DNA from: Lapidilactobacillus concavus DSM 17758
GTDB taxonomy: Bacteria > Bacillota > Bacilli > Lactobacillales > Lactobacillaceae
Assembly: GCF_001435835.1 (NCBI RefSeq)
Contig: NZ_AZFX01000036.1
Span: 62,001-126,000, forward strand
Direction of reading: 5' to 3'
Length of the DNA: 64,000 nucleotides
Part shown: positions 27,523-34,655 of the stretch, piece after piece
How positions within the stretch are numbered: position 1 is the stretch's first letter
Layout: every line of letters starts with the position of its first letter
Notes under the pieces: generated by a model
Told to the model about the DNA's origin: nothing
What the model saw: the letters and a program-made list of their open reading frames with translations, nothing else
The model's database searches: none
Translations under genes and position numbers: made by a program

Positions 27523-27918
27523 TTATTGACCTTCCCAGATGTCGATCAGCTGCTGACGCTTCTTGTGGGTCATCCAGAAACGGTAACTGATCTGATGTTG
27601 TAATTCAATTTGTAGACTGTGCGGAGATTGTTTGATTGAGACGATTTGAGCCGGCATCAATACCAGAGGTTGGCGGCTAAACGGATAGTGCGCGTCGATG
27701 ATTTTCGTTCTTGGATCGATTCGGATGAAGCTGCTCAAGAAAAGATAGCCCGTCAAGACGACAAATAAAACGGCTAAGCCAACTCCGATCCAGCTGACAC
27801 TGTCCGTCTTTTCAAGTTGTAAGATGATTGCTAGAAATAATAAACAAGTGACCCATAGCCAAAGATTGAGTCGATTTAAAGTTAATGGTTGGCAGTAAAT
27901 TTTATTTTTTTTAGACAT
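27523..27918 (-). CDS. EbsA-like membrane protein
   Basis: A 131-residue protein with two adjacent membrane segments (about residues 19-37 and 45-65) followed by a soluble beta-rich tail of about 65 residues. The length, the start MSKKNKIYCQP and the tail with FSRQP resemble the EbsA family first described near enterococcal pheromone response genes, whose function remains unclear. The start at 27918 has GAGGAAAA upstream. It is the first gene of an operon with fhs, lspA, rluD and GNAT, and is divergent from the RNase HI-like gene. The family call is from memory of pattern and is moderate. Confidence 0.6.
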   Translation of the reverse strand: MSKKNKIYCQPLTLNRLNLWLWVTCLLFLAIILQLEKTDSVSWIGVGLAVLFVVLTGYLFLSSFIRIDPRTKIIDAHYPFSRQPLVLMPAQIVSIKQSPHSLQIELQHQISYRFWMTHKKRQQLIDIWEGQ

Positions 27919-27941
27919 GTTTTTCCTCACCTAATTATCTT

Positions 27942-27969
27942 ATCATAGACTTATGTAAAAGTTGGTGAA
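27942..27969 (-). promoter_or_regulatory. Promoter of the ebsA-fhs-lspA-rluD operon
   Basis: TTCACC, 16 bases, TATGAT on the minus strand, about 24 bases before the ebsA start codon. Confidence 0.55.
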
Positions 27970-27994
27970 TGTTCTTCAAAATGTTGCCGAATGC

Positions 27995-28023
27995 TTGAAG
28001 CAGCTTTCTTTGACTAGTATACC
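27995..28023 (+). promoter_or_regulatory. Promoter of the RNase HI-like gene
   Basis: TTGAAG, 17-base spacer, TATACC, about 73 bases before the start codon and divergent from the ebsA promoter. Confidence 0.6.
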
Positions 28024-28096
28024 TAATTTTGAAATGGTCGGTGGCGCTTCAATGTCCCTTTAATAAAACTTTCAGCTTTAAACAGGAGGTTCAGAT

Positions 28097-28492
28097 ATGA
28101 TTTGGTTAACGACAGATGCGGCGGTGGATGCCAAAAAAAGGCTTGCTGGGATTGGCTTCATCATACACAACACGAATCGTTCGATTGATCATCGCGTTGC
28201 ACGTCAAATCTCCTATCAAGATAATCATCATGCTGAGTTCATGGCGGTCTTAGCAGCCGTTGAAATGCTAGTGACGAATTATCCGGCAGTCGCACAGGAA
28301 ACTGTGATCTTACAAACCGATAGTCAGATTGTTCAAGACAGTTTAGAGAAACGTTATGCGAAACACTATCAGGTCGAAACCGATCAGATCTTACGTCTGA
28401 CGGATCAATTATCCTTATTCTTGATACAATTGATTTCAGATCGAACCAATCATGCCGCACATCAATTGGCCCGGCAGGCAATCTATGGCTAA
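28097..28492 (+). CDS. RNase HI-like protein (reverse transcriptase-like RNase H fold)
   Basis: A 131-residue protein of RNase H fold. The first Asp is in LTTDAAVD (residue 7), the Glu in HHAEFMAV (47) and the second Asp in LQTDSQIV (75). The fourth position, normally Asp in a NxxADxLA motif, is His in NHAAHQLAR (122). RNase HI can tolerate change at this position better than at the first three, so activity is possible. AGGAGG precedes the ATG. It probably belongs to the short Gram-positive YpdQ-like group, not to the main RNase HI. A role on RNA-DNA hybrids is inferred. Confidence 0.75.
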   Translation: MIWLTTDAAVDAKKRLAGIGFIIHNTNRSIDHRVARQISYQDNHHAEFMAVLAAVEMLVTNYPAVAQETVILQTDSQIVQDSLEKRYAKHYQVETDQILRLTDQLSLFLIQLISDRTNHAAHQLARQAIYG

Positions 28493-28564
28493 AACGCCAT
28501 CAATTGAGGATTTTAGAAATCTATGTTAGAATTTAAAAGATTTGATTGTAAAGGGGTCTACATT

Positions 28565-29440
28565 ATGAAAGTTGCGGTTATTACCGACAGTGCCACCTAT
28601 CTTACACCTGAACAAGCAGCAGAATATCATATTCATGTCTTGCCTATCCCGATTCTGTGGGGTGACGAAACGCTGCGCGACATGATTGATATCAACCAAG
28701 TCCAATTCTATGAACGATTACGAACCGACTCAGTTTTGCCAACGACTTCTCAACCATCAATTGGTGAGACCGAAGAACTGGTTACGCAATTAGTCGCGGA
28801 AGGTTACGAGGCGGTGATTATGCCAGTAATTTCTAGTGGTTTAAGTTCATTCTACGAGAATTTAACCGCCTATGCCCAACGCGAAACGCGGCTCAAAATT
28901 TATCCATTTGATACACATATTACATGTGCTGGCACCGCTTATGCTGCATTGCTTGCCGGTAAAATGGCACTTGCAGGCAAGACGCCTGAGGAAATCATGG
29001 CAGCACTGTATGAACTCCGCGAGACCACTCATGTTTTATTCATGGTCGACGATCTCGAACATCTACGCCGTACCGGTCGCTTAAGCAATGCCTCGAGTTT
29101 TGTTGCCGGCCTGTTGAAAATCAAACCGATTTTGGGCATGGATGTCGATCACAATGGTAAAGGTGAAATTTCCGCGATTGCCAAAGAGCGCCAAGCAAAA
29201 CGCGCTTATGAATGGATTGCGAGCCATTTTGGTGAAGCCATCAAAGACGTCGATTATCCGGTCCGTGCGACTATTTTTGATGCCAACGCGCCTGAAGCCA
29301 AACAAGCTTGGATCGACGATCTGTCTAAACGCTTCCCTAATGTGACTTTCGAAGGCAGTATCATTGGCCCAGTCGTGGGTGTCCACACGGGTGAAAACGC
29401 CATGGCCTTTATCTGGGGTCGTGATTGGGACAAAATGTAA
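28565..29440 (+). CDS. DegV family fatty-acid-binding protein (FakB-like), second copy
   Basis: A 291-residue DegV protein clearly paralogous to the gene at 13538. Shared motifs are VAVITDSATYLTP, LPTTSQPS, SSGLSSFYENL and RTGRLSNASSFVAG, ending in VVGVHTGENAMA. AAAGGGG 7 bases upstream supports ATG 28565; an in-frame codon at 28523 has no site. It probably binds a fatty acid for phosphorylation by FakA; differences from the first copy may reflect saturated versus unsaturated preference, which cannot be decided by eye. It is followed by an imperfect hairpin at 29458-29500. Confidence 0.93.
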   Translation: MKVAVITDSATYLTPEQAAEYHIHVLPIPILWGDETLRDMIDINQVQFYERLRTDSVLPTTSQPSIGETEELVTQLVAEGYEAVIMPVISSGLSSFYENLTAYAQRETRLKIYPFDTHITCAGTAYAALLAGKMALAGKTPEEIMAALYELRETTHVLFMVDDLEHLRRTGRLSNASSFVAGLLKIKPILGMDVDHNGKGEISAIAKERQAKRAYEWIASHFGEAIKDVDYPVRATIFDANAPEAKQAWIDDLSKRFPNVTFEGSIIGPVVGVHTGENAMAFIWGRDWDKM

Positions 29441-29457
29441 CTAAATCAAGATGACTT

Positions 29458-29500
29458 AGCTGTTTTCCTCGTGTTGAATTTAATCACGAAGTAAACAGCT
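29458..29500. terminator. Imperfect hairpin after degV (second copy)
   Basis: AGCTGTTT pairs with AAACAGCT and CGTG with CACG around an AT-rich loop. The T run is short, so termination would be weak. Confidence 0.5.
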
Positions 29501-29541
29501 ATTTCACTAGTCTTCATTTCAAGGAGGTCGCGATTGCACAG

Positions 29542-30459
29542 ATGATTAGAGTGAGTCCATTGACACAAGCAAACAATCAAGTCATTGCTGTCACCAACAT
29601 GGATGACCAAGATCGACGGGCACTGAAGGTCAATTATCATTTAACCGATAAATTTCTTGCCTACGTAGCGGACCCTGTTGAACGTGCACGGGTCGAATAT
29701 AACGAATTCACCGAAACTTGGTTGATCGTCTATAATTTGTCTCTGGCGGTTACGGGTGAGTCGCATAAAGTTATTCAGCCAATCAGCCTAGTCATTCATC
29801 ACAATCAGTTGATTGTCTTCGTGACGGATCAAACCAGTTTTATTCTCGATGAAGTCAACTCGTTGACGGCCGCAGATCAAACACAGGGCGTCTGGGATGC
29901 GGTTTTCGATCTACTTTACCAAGTGACAACTGATTATTTCGACTATATTCAACAAATGGGTGAATTACGGGCTAATATCGAAGAACAGTTGCATCATCAT
30001 AGTAGCTCGAAGCAGATCTTCAACCTAGCCGACCTCAGTAAAAACCAAACTTACTTTTTGACCGCCGCCAATGGTAATCTGATTACGATCTCCCAATTGC
30101 GCTTGCTGATTGGTCAAGGCACCCGTTTGAAGTTAGATCAACGCACGATTGCGCATCTTGCAGAAATCGAAGTCGAAGCCAAACAGGTCCAAGAGATGCT
30201 GGAACTGAATTCTGACATCGTTGATAAAGTTTCGAACACCTATAATAATTTGCTGAATATCAACTTGAACAATGTCATGAAAGTCTTGACGATTTATTCA
30301 GTCGTCTTGATGATTCCGCCGATTATTTTCGGCTTTTATGGTATGAACACCTTCCTCCCCTTCGCCGACAAGGATTGGGGTTGGATTTTCACAATTGTGA
30401 TCACAATTATTCCTAGCATTTATATCATTTATCGATTGAAACACAATCACTTTATCTAG
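29542..30459 (+). CDS. CorA-family divalent metal transporter
   Basis: A 305-residue protein: cytoplasmic N-terminal domain of about 235 residues rich in helices, then two C-terminal membrane segments. The signature YGMN (FGFYGMNTFLP) lies between them at the outer face. This is the CorA/MIT pattern for Mg2+ (or Co2+, Ni2+) uptake as a pentamer. AAGGAGG lies 14 bases before the ATG at 29542, longer than usual; an in-frame ATT three codons earlier would be better spaced, so a non-canonical start cannot be excluded. A large hairpin separates it from the next convergent gene. Confidence 0.92.
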   Translation: MIRVSPLTQANNQVIAVTNMDDQDRRALKVNYHLTDKFLAYVADPVERARVEYNEFTETWLIVYNLSLAVTGESHKVIQPISLVIHHNQLIVFVTDQTSFILDEVNSLTAADQTQGVWDAVFDLLYQVTTDYFDYIQQMGELRANIEEQLHHHSSSKQIFNLADLSKNQTYFLTAANGNLITISQLRLLIGQGTRLKLDQRTIAHLAEIEVEAKQVQEMLELNSDIVDKVSNTYNNLLNINLNNVMKVLTIYSVVLMIPPIIFGFYGMNTFLPFADKDWGWIFTIVITIIPSIYIIYRLKHNHFI

Positions 30460-30470
30460 CCACAAATTAA

Positions 30471-30584
30471 AAACCGATGCCTCCGAAAGATTGCGTCGTT
30501 GAACTGAACCTCCCGATGTTGGACCAAATCCAATATCGGGGGTTCAGTTTTCATCGTGCAATCAGACCGAAGCATCGGTTTTTG
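30471..30584. terminator. Large nested hairpin between convergent genes
   Basis: About 114 bases form one long stem with internal loops: AAACCGATGC/GCATCGGTTT, GATTGC/GCAATC, AACTGAACC/GGTTCAGTT and CCCGATGTTGGA/TCCAATATCGGG. T runs flank both ends, so it can terminate on both strands. It is much longer than a typical terminator. Confidence 0.75.
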
Positions 30585-30620
30585 TGTGATGAATCTAAAA
30601 TCAAAGTTATGCTAACTCGG

Positions 30621-30830
30621 TCAAAAACGGCCAAACAGCCCAGCAACACCGGCTAATCCAATGACTAGCATTAGAATTCCAGCAACTAGACTTGTCCAAA
30701 TTGCCATTGGCATGAAGGCATTCTTTGTTTTGACTTGACCAGACTCGATCTGGTGAGTCGTTTTGTAAACCATATAAATCTCAAAAGCCCCCACCACAGC
30801 AAAAATAAGTCCTAAAATGGTAATAATCAT
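30621..30830 (-). CDS. Small two-helix membrane protein, unknown function
   Basis: A 69-residue protein with two predicted membrane segments (about residues 2-22 and 44-66, the latter Gly/Ala/Leu-rich) joined by a polar loop with Lys and His. AAAGGAGG precedes the ATG at good spacing, and composition is protein-like, so it is a real gene. It stands alone between two hairpin terminators. I do not recognise the family. Confidence 0.75.
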   Translation of the reverse strand: MIITILGLIFAVVGAFEIYMVYKTTHQIESGQVKTKNAFMPMAIWTSLVAGILMLVIGLAGVAGLFGRF

Positions 30831-31018
30831 TTCTTGCCTCCTTTCAACATTTTTTCACGATAACAATCCAAAACAAAACCCTTTTGTAATCGATTAAAAA
30901 CTAATGTTAACATTATATTTTTTAAAACAACTCTTTGTGTATTTTTTATTAAAATCATTTTGATTTGAGCACACAACTTATCTTAGCTTTCTCGATCTAT
31001 TGGATAAATAGTCTGTTT

Positions 31019-31072
31019 AACCAAAATCACCTCACACCGCCTGAATTGGGCGAATGTGAGGTGATTTTGGTT
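31019..31072. terminator. Terminator after rlmL
   Basis: A perfect 18-bp stem AACCAAAATCACCTCACA with its complement (31055-31072) carries a small inner CGCC/GGCG stem. It lies 5 bases beyond the rlmL stop on the minus strand. Confidence 0.75.
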
Positions 31073-31077
31073 GGCCT

Positions 31078-32220
31078 TTATTTTTTAGAAGATTTGTAAT
31101 CAGGTTTGCCCCAGAATTGGAAGAGATCGGTTCGAAGGTAACCGTTATATAGTTTGCGGCGTTTCGTGGCTTGTTGGCCATAGAAACGTTCAAATTCCAT
31201 GTCGCTGGTTAGGATGTACTTGCTCCAAGTTGTCAATGAATTGAAGGCGTTGCCGAGATCTCGATAGATTTCGCGAGCTTTTTGCTGATCATTGAGTCGT
31301 TTACCATAAGGTGGATTTGCGATGATGATGCCGTTCTTCAGGTCGGTTTTGAAATCTTTGACGGCCAGTTGCTTGAACTGGATGTCATGAAGAACCCCTG
31401 CTTCGTTGGCGTTGACTTTTGCCAAGTCGATCATGCTTTGATCGATATCGTTAGCCATGATGGTCAGCTCAATGTCTTGCTTAATTGCGGCTTGAGCCTC
31501 AGCACGAGCATCTAACAACCATTGTGGATTAAAGCTGGCGAATTGTTCGAAGGCAAAATGGCGCTTGATGCCAGGCGCAATATTTCTTGCTTTTAAGGCT
31601 GCCTCGATGGCAATGGTCCCGGAACCTGTCATTGGATCTAAAAATGGATCGTTGGCACGATAAGGGGTCAATGCAATCAATCCAGCGGCAAAGTTCTCCT
31701 TCAAAGGTGCTTCACCATGATCGATCCGGTAGCCTCGTTTGAATAAGCTATCACCGGTTGTATCGATCAGGATTTCTGCACGGTCCTTCAGCAGCCGCAC
31801 ATCAACTTTGGTTGTGGCACCTGTTTCTGGCAAACGTGTGCGCCGATGATAAATGTCTTGCAGACGAGAAACAATCGCTTTTTTTGTAATCGACTGAACG
31901 TCGGGCACACTATGGAGCTTCGACTTGACGGAACGGCCAGTCACTGGAAAATGTGCGTCCATGGCTAAATAATTCTCCCACGGAATCGCGTTCACCTGAT
32001 CAAACAAGGCAGTGAAATCGTCGGCACGAAAACTATCAACGACAATCATGACCCGATCGGCGACGCGCAACCAAAGATTCGTCCGGATGATGTCATGCTC
32101 ATCCCCCTCAAAGTTTACCCGACCGTTCTCAACGGTGGTCCGATAGCCGAGGTCCTTTAATTCGGTGTTAACAACTGATTCAAAACCTGCGGCTACCGTC
32201 GCGATCAATTGGTATTTCAT
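31078..32220 (-). CDS. rlmL: THUMP-domain 23S rRNA guanine methyltransferase (RlmL/YpsC type)
   Basis: A 380-residue SAM-dependent methyltransferase. The THUMP domain (about residues 45-155) binds RNA; the Rossmann domain shows DPMTGSGTIAIEAAL (SAM loop) and the target-base motif NPPYG near residue 300. It corresponds to the N-terminal half of E. coli RlmL, which makes m2G2445 in 23S rRNA. ATG 32220 is chosen because GGAG is 8 bases upstream; an in-frame GTG at 32229 overlaps that site. Its place beside rnpB, gpsB and ypsA is conserved across Firmicutes. Confidence 0.93.
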   Translation of the reverse strand: MKYQLIATVAAGFESVVNTELKDLGYRTTVENGRVNFEGDEHDIIRTNLWLRVADRVMIVVDSFRADDFTALFDQVNAIPWENYLAMDAHFPVTGRSVKSKLHSVPDVQSITKKAIVSRLQDIYHRRTRLPETGATTKVDVRLLKDRAEILIDTTGDSLFKRGYRIDHGEAPLKENFAAGLIALTPYRANDPFLDPMTGSGTIAIEAALKARNIAPGIKRHFAFEQFASFNPQWLLDARAEAQAAIKQDIELTIMANDIDQSMIDLAKVNANEAGVLHDIQFKQLAVKDFKTDLKNGIIIANPPYGKRLNDQQKAREIYRDLGNAFNSLTTWSKYILTSDMEFERFYGQQATKRRKLYNGYLRTDLFQFWGKPDYKSSKK

Positions 32221-32280
32221 TTGATCCACTCCATTCCATTCTTGTTGTCGCTATGTTTAAAGAATCTATTGAATATGTAA

Positions 32281-32312
32281 AGAGGGCTGGGACGAAATGT
32301 CTCAACCCTCTG
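32281..32312 (-). terminator. rnpB terminator
   Basis: On the minus strand AGAGGGTTGAGACA pairs with TCCCAGCCCTCT across a short loop, then TTT. It directly follows the 3' end of the RNase P RNA. Confidence 0.8.
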
Positions 32313-32314
32313 CC

Positions 32315-32690
32315 TTGGTAAATTTCTATAAGCCACGTTTTGTTCCGACCGAGACTAGGCAATCTCGATCATCAGTAATCATCTATCTGCTACCGCTCCT
32401 ACTTTAGGTTCATTTGCCGCCGTAGGACTCCCCTACCAAAATTTGGGTTGCTCGCTCGCGGGGTTTACCCGTTCCATTCATTCACTTTCGCAAATGATTC
32501 GTCTCTGTGGCACCTTCAAGCCTTGACCATGATCCAAAGATGTTAGGTCAATAGGCTGCCGTTACTTCCGAAGAAGTACCTTAGCTTATTGGGCTAAGCG
32601 CGAACACTACAGGCATCGCAGCCTGTGCGAGCGTGGACTTTCCTCAGCCGGTTCAAGACCGACCGCGATTACTCGAAATTTACCAATGAT
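32315..32690 (-). ncRNA. rnpB: RNase P RNA, bacterial type B
   Basis: Catalytic RNA of the tRNA 5'-processing enzyme. On the minus strand the universally conserved segments appear in order: GAGGAAAGTCCACGCTCGCA, then GGCTGCGATGCCTG, GTGCCACAGAGACGA, AAACCCCGCGAGCGAGCAA and GGTAGGGGAGTCC. The ends pair (TTGGTAAATTT with AAATTTACCAA), giving about 372 nt. The order and the adjacent gpsB are typical of Bacillus-type RNase P. End positions are accurate to a few bases. Confidence 0.97.
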
Positions 32691-32703
32691 TCACTAAAAT
32701 TAA

Positions 32704-33189
32704 TTAAAACCGATTCAACCAACTGTTCTCGGTTGAGTCACCAACGGGTTTGTTCGTTGATTGTGGCTCGCCTTCAGTCAGAGAAGCACCAGTAGAGCGA
32801 CGCGCAATAGTGCTTGTGTTCGCTGGTTTGTTGGCGATGATCTCGGCTTGCTTCTCACCAAAGACATGACGCTCCAAGTTGCTCAGTCGGCGAAGAATAT
32901 CATAGTTCGTTGTATTCTTAACCACGTTGTTGGCTGACCCTGTCACTGTTGTCGACGTTGGACTAGGTTGTTGTGAGGTCTCATCTACCTTTGTCACCAA
33001 ACGTTGATTCTCAGTTTCTAAGGTTTTAATGCGGTTGTTGAACGCTTCATAATCTTGGATGATTTTGTCGAGGAAAGGATCGACCTCGGCAGCATCGTAA
33101 CCACGATATTTTTGTTTGAAATCTTTATTAACGATATCTTCTGGTGTGAAGTTAAGCGCCAGTTCGCGTGTTTCTTCTGATTTTTCCAT
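32704..33189 (-). CDS. gpsB: Cell division protein GpsB
   Basis: A 161-residue DivIVA-like protein. The N-terminal membrane-binding domain has FTPEDIVNKDFKQKYRGYD followed by VDPFLDKIIQDYE and a coiled coil to about residue 65. A disordered Ser/Thr/Gln linker leads to the C-terminal trimer helix NYDILRRLSNLERHVFG; a second disordered tail follows. GpsB sits at the septum and links penicillin-binding proteins such as PBP1A (encoded at 34656) to division and, in relatives, to Ser/Thr kinase signalling. GAGGTG precedes the ATG. A 14-bp palindrome lies at the expected transcription start. Confidence 0.95.
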   Translation of the reverse strand: MEKSEETRELALNFTPEDIVNKDFKQKYRGYDAAEVDPFLDKIIQDYEAFNNRIKTLETENQRLVTKVDETSQQPSPTSTTVTGSANNVVKNTTNYDILRRLSNLERHVFGEKQAEIIANKPANTSTIARRSTGASLTEGEPQSTNKPVGDSTENSWLNRF

Positions 33190-33228
33190 ATCATCAGCAC
33201 CTCATTAAACTTTTAACGCGTTAAATCA

Positions 33229-33256
33229 AGTATAACAAAAAGTGACAGAAAAGCAA
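33229..33256 (-). promoter_or_regulatory. gpsB promoter
   Basis: TTGCTT, 16 bases, TATACT on the minus strand. Immediately downstream is the perfect palindrome TTTAACGCGTTAAA (33212-33225). Confidence 0.65.
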
Positions 33257-33313
33257 AAACTGTTTTTGAATTTACTAGAATCTTTAAAACTTTTTACACC
33301 TTTACCGAATTGA

Positions 33314-33880
33314 CTACCAATCATCTCGTTGTTGCTCACTCAGATTTTCCGCCTCGTCCTGTAGTTGGTAGAAGTCGATCAACTGCAACTGGTAATTAGG
33401 ATCACGCACGATCTTTTGTTGGAGAAATTCATAATCATAGCTCGGCTTACCCGGTGATTCGGGATCGTAGAGTAGCAACGCCCCATCGGTGTGCTCACTC
33501 ATAAAGGTTTGATAATTTTTCAGCTGGCTCGGATTTTGATACGGTCGTTGAGAAACCTGCCCTGTGAAATCCGCCTTTGCTAAAACTTGATTCAGTTGAG
33601 CCTGATTCTTCTCATTCCATTGTTTGCCAAATTCCGCGAATGGCAGCATGACCGCAATTTTCAATTCTGGATAGTCTAGCTTTAAGTCGTTAACGGCAGC
33701 CATCGCCCATTGCTCAACACCGAGTTGCGCGCCAGTGATCACCCACTCTAAACCATCGTCTAGATAACTTTTCAAGGCGTTTTTTAAGGCGTAGTTGATT
33801 ACGGTAAGTTTTGGGTCCTTCTCTTGATAAATGTTCAGCTCATAACCGCGATATCCCGTCAGCCAGAGTCTTCTTAACAT
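33314..33880 (-). CDS. ypsA: YpsA family SLOG-fold protein
   Basis: A 188-residue protein of the DUF1273/YpsA group. The SLOG Rossmann-like core shows RRLWLTGYRGYEL at the start, WVITGAQLGVEQWA near residue 60 and VMLPFAEFGKQWN near 90. In Bacillus and Staphylococcus YpsA influences cell division; the ligand is unknown. Its location just upstream of gpsB supports that link. The ATG has GAAAGG upstream and it is divergent from recU. Confidence 0.92.
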   Translation of the reverse strand: MLRRLWLTGYRGYELNIYQEKDPKLTVINYALKNALKSYLDDGLEWVITGAQLGVEQWAMAAVNDLKLDYPELKIAVMLPFAEFGKQWNEKNQAQLNQVLAKADFTGQVSQRPYQNPSQLKNYQTFMSEHTDGALLLYDPESPGKPSYDYEFLQQKIVRDPNYQLQLIDFYQLQDEAENLSEQQRDDW

Positions 33881-33916
33881 AATATCAACCTTTCTGATGA
33901 GTTAATTAACCATTGA

Positions 33917-33927
33917 TTTGGTATAAT
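33917..33927 (+). promoter_or_regulatory. recU-ponA promoter (extended -10)
   Basis: TTGGTATAAT contains TG one base before a perfect TATAAT (33922-33927). No good -35 is visible. The predicted transcript begins about 15 bases before the recU ATG, leaving just enough room for the GGAGAG ribosome site. Confidence 0.65.
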
Positions 33928-33948
33928 GTGGGCATGGAGAGTGAAAAA

Positions 33949-34572
33949 ATGACAGTTAACTATCCAGATGGTCGTCGCTTTTTATCTGCTAGCGATCATC
34001 TTCAGTCTAACACAAAGCCTCATCATCGTGACAGTGTCGTTTTCGGTGGACGCGGAATGTCCCTCGAAGAAACGATTAATGCGAGTAATGATTATTATCG
34101 TCTGCATCAACGCGCGGTTATTTATAAGAAACCCACGCCGATTCAGATTGTAAAAGTTGATTACCCGCAACGAAGTCAAGCCGTGATTCGCGAAGCTTAT
34201 TTTCGTCAAGCTTCAACGACGGATTATAATGGCGTCTATCGCGGTTATTACCTCGACTTCGAAGCGAAAGAGACAACGAACAAGGCGTCATTCCCTTTGA
34301 AAAATTTCCATCAACACCAGGTCAACCATTTTCGTAACTGCTTGGCACAAGACGGCATCTGTTTCACAATCATGCGTTTCACAACTTTGGAACGTTATTT
34401 TCTGACGCCGGCCTCGTTGTTGATTGAGTACTGGGGTAAACAAGCCACAGGTCGTAAGTCAATCCCGCTGACAACGATTCAAAAGACGGGTTACGAAATC
34501 CCTGCTGGCTTTCAACCGGCACTGAATTATCTGGATGCCGTCGATCAGTTGATCACGACTGCGAAACGTTGA
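33949..34572 (+). CDS. recU: Holliday junction resolvase RecU
   Basis: A 207-residue structure-specific endonuclease that resolves Holliday junctions and modulates RecA. Family features are NYPDGRRF, FGGRGMSLEETINASNDYY near residue 36, and the metal-binding core GYYLDFEAKET near residue 105 (D, E and K of the PD-(D/E)XK fold). The start at 33949 has GGAGAG 7 bases upstream; earlier in-frame Met codons overlap the promoter. It is upstream of ponA, as in Bacillus and many lactobacilli, and likely co-transcribed with it. Confidence 0.96.
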   Translation: MTVNYPDGRRFLSASDHLQSNTKPHHRDSVVFGGRGMSLEETINASNDYYRLHQRAVIYKKPTPIQIVKVDYPQRSQAVIREAYFRQASTTDYNGVYRGYYLDFEAKETTNKASFPLKNFHQHQVNHFRNCLAQDGICFTIMRFTTLERYFLTPASLLIEYWGKQATGRKSIPLTTIQKTGYEIPAGFQPALNYLDAVDQLITTAKR

Positions 34573-34655
34573 TCAACAGTAATACCGTTGTGAATTGAAC
34601 AGATTAGATTAAGCAATACAAGCAAACAAAACTATTAAAAGTTTAGGTGATTATC

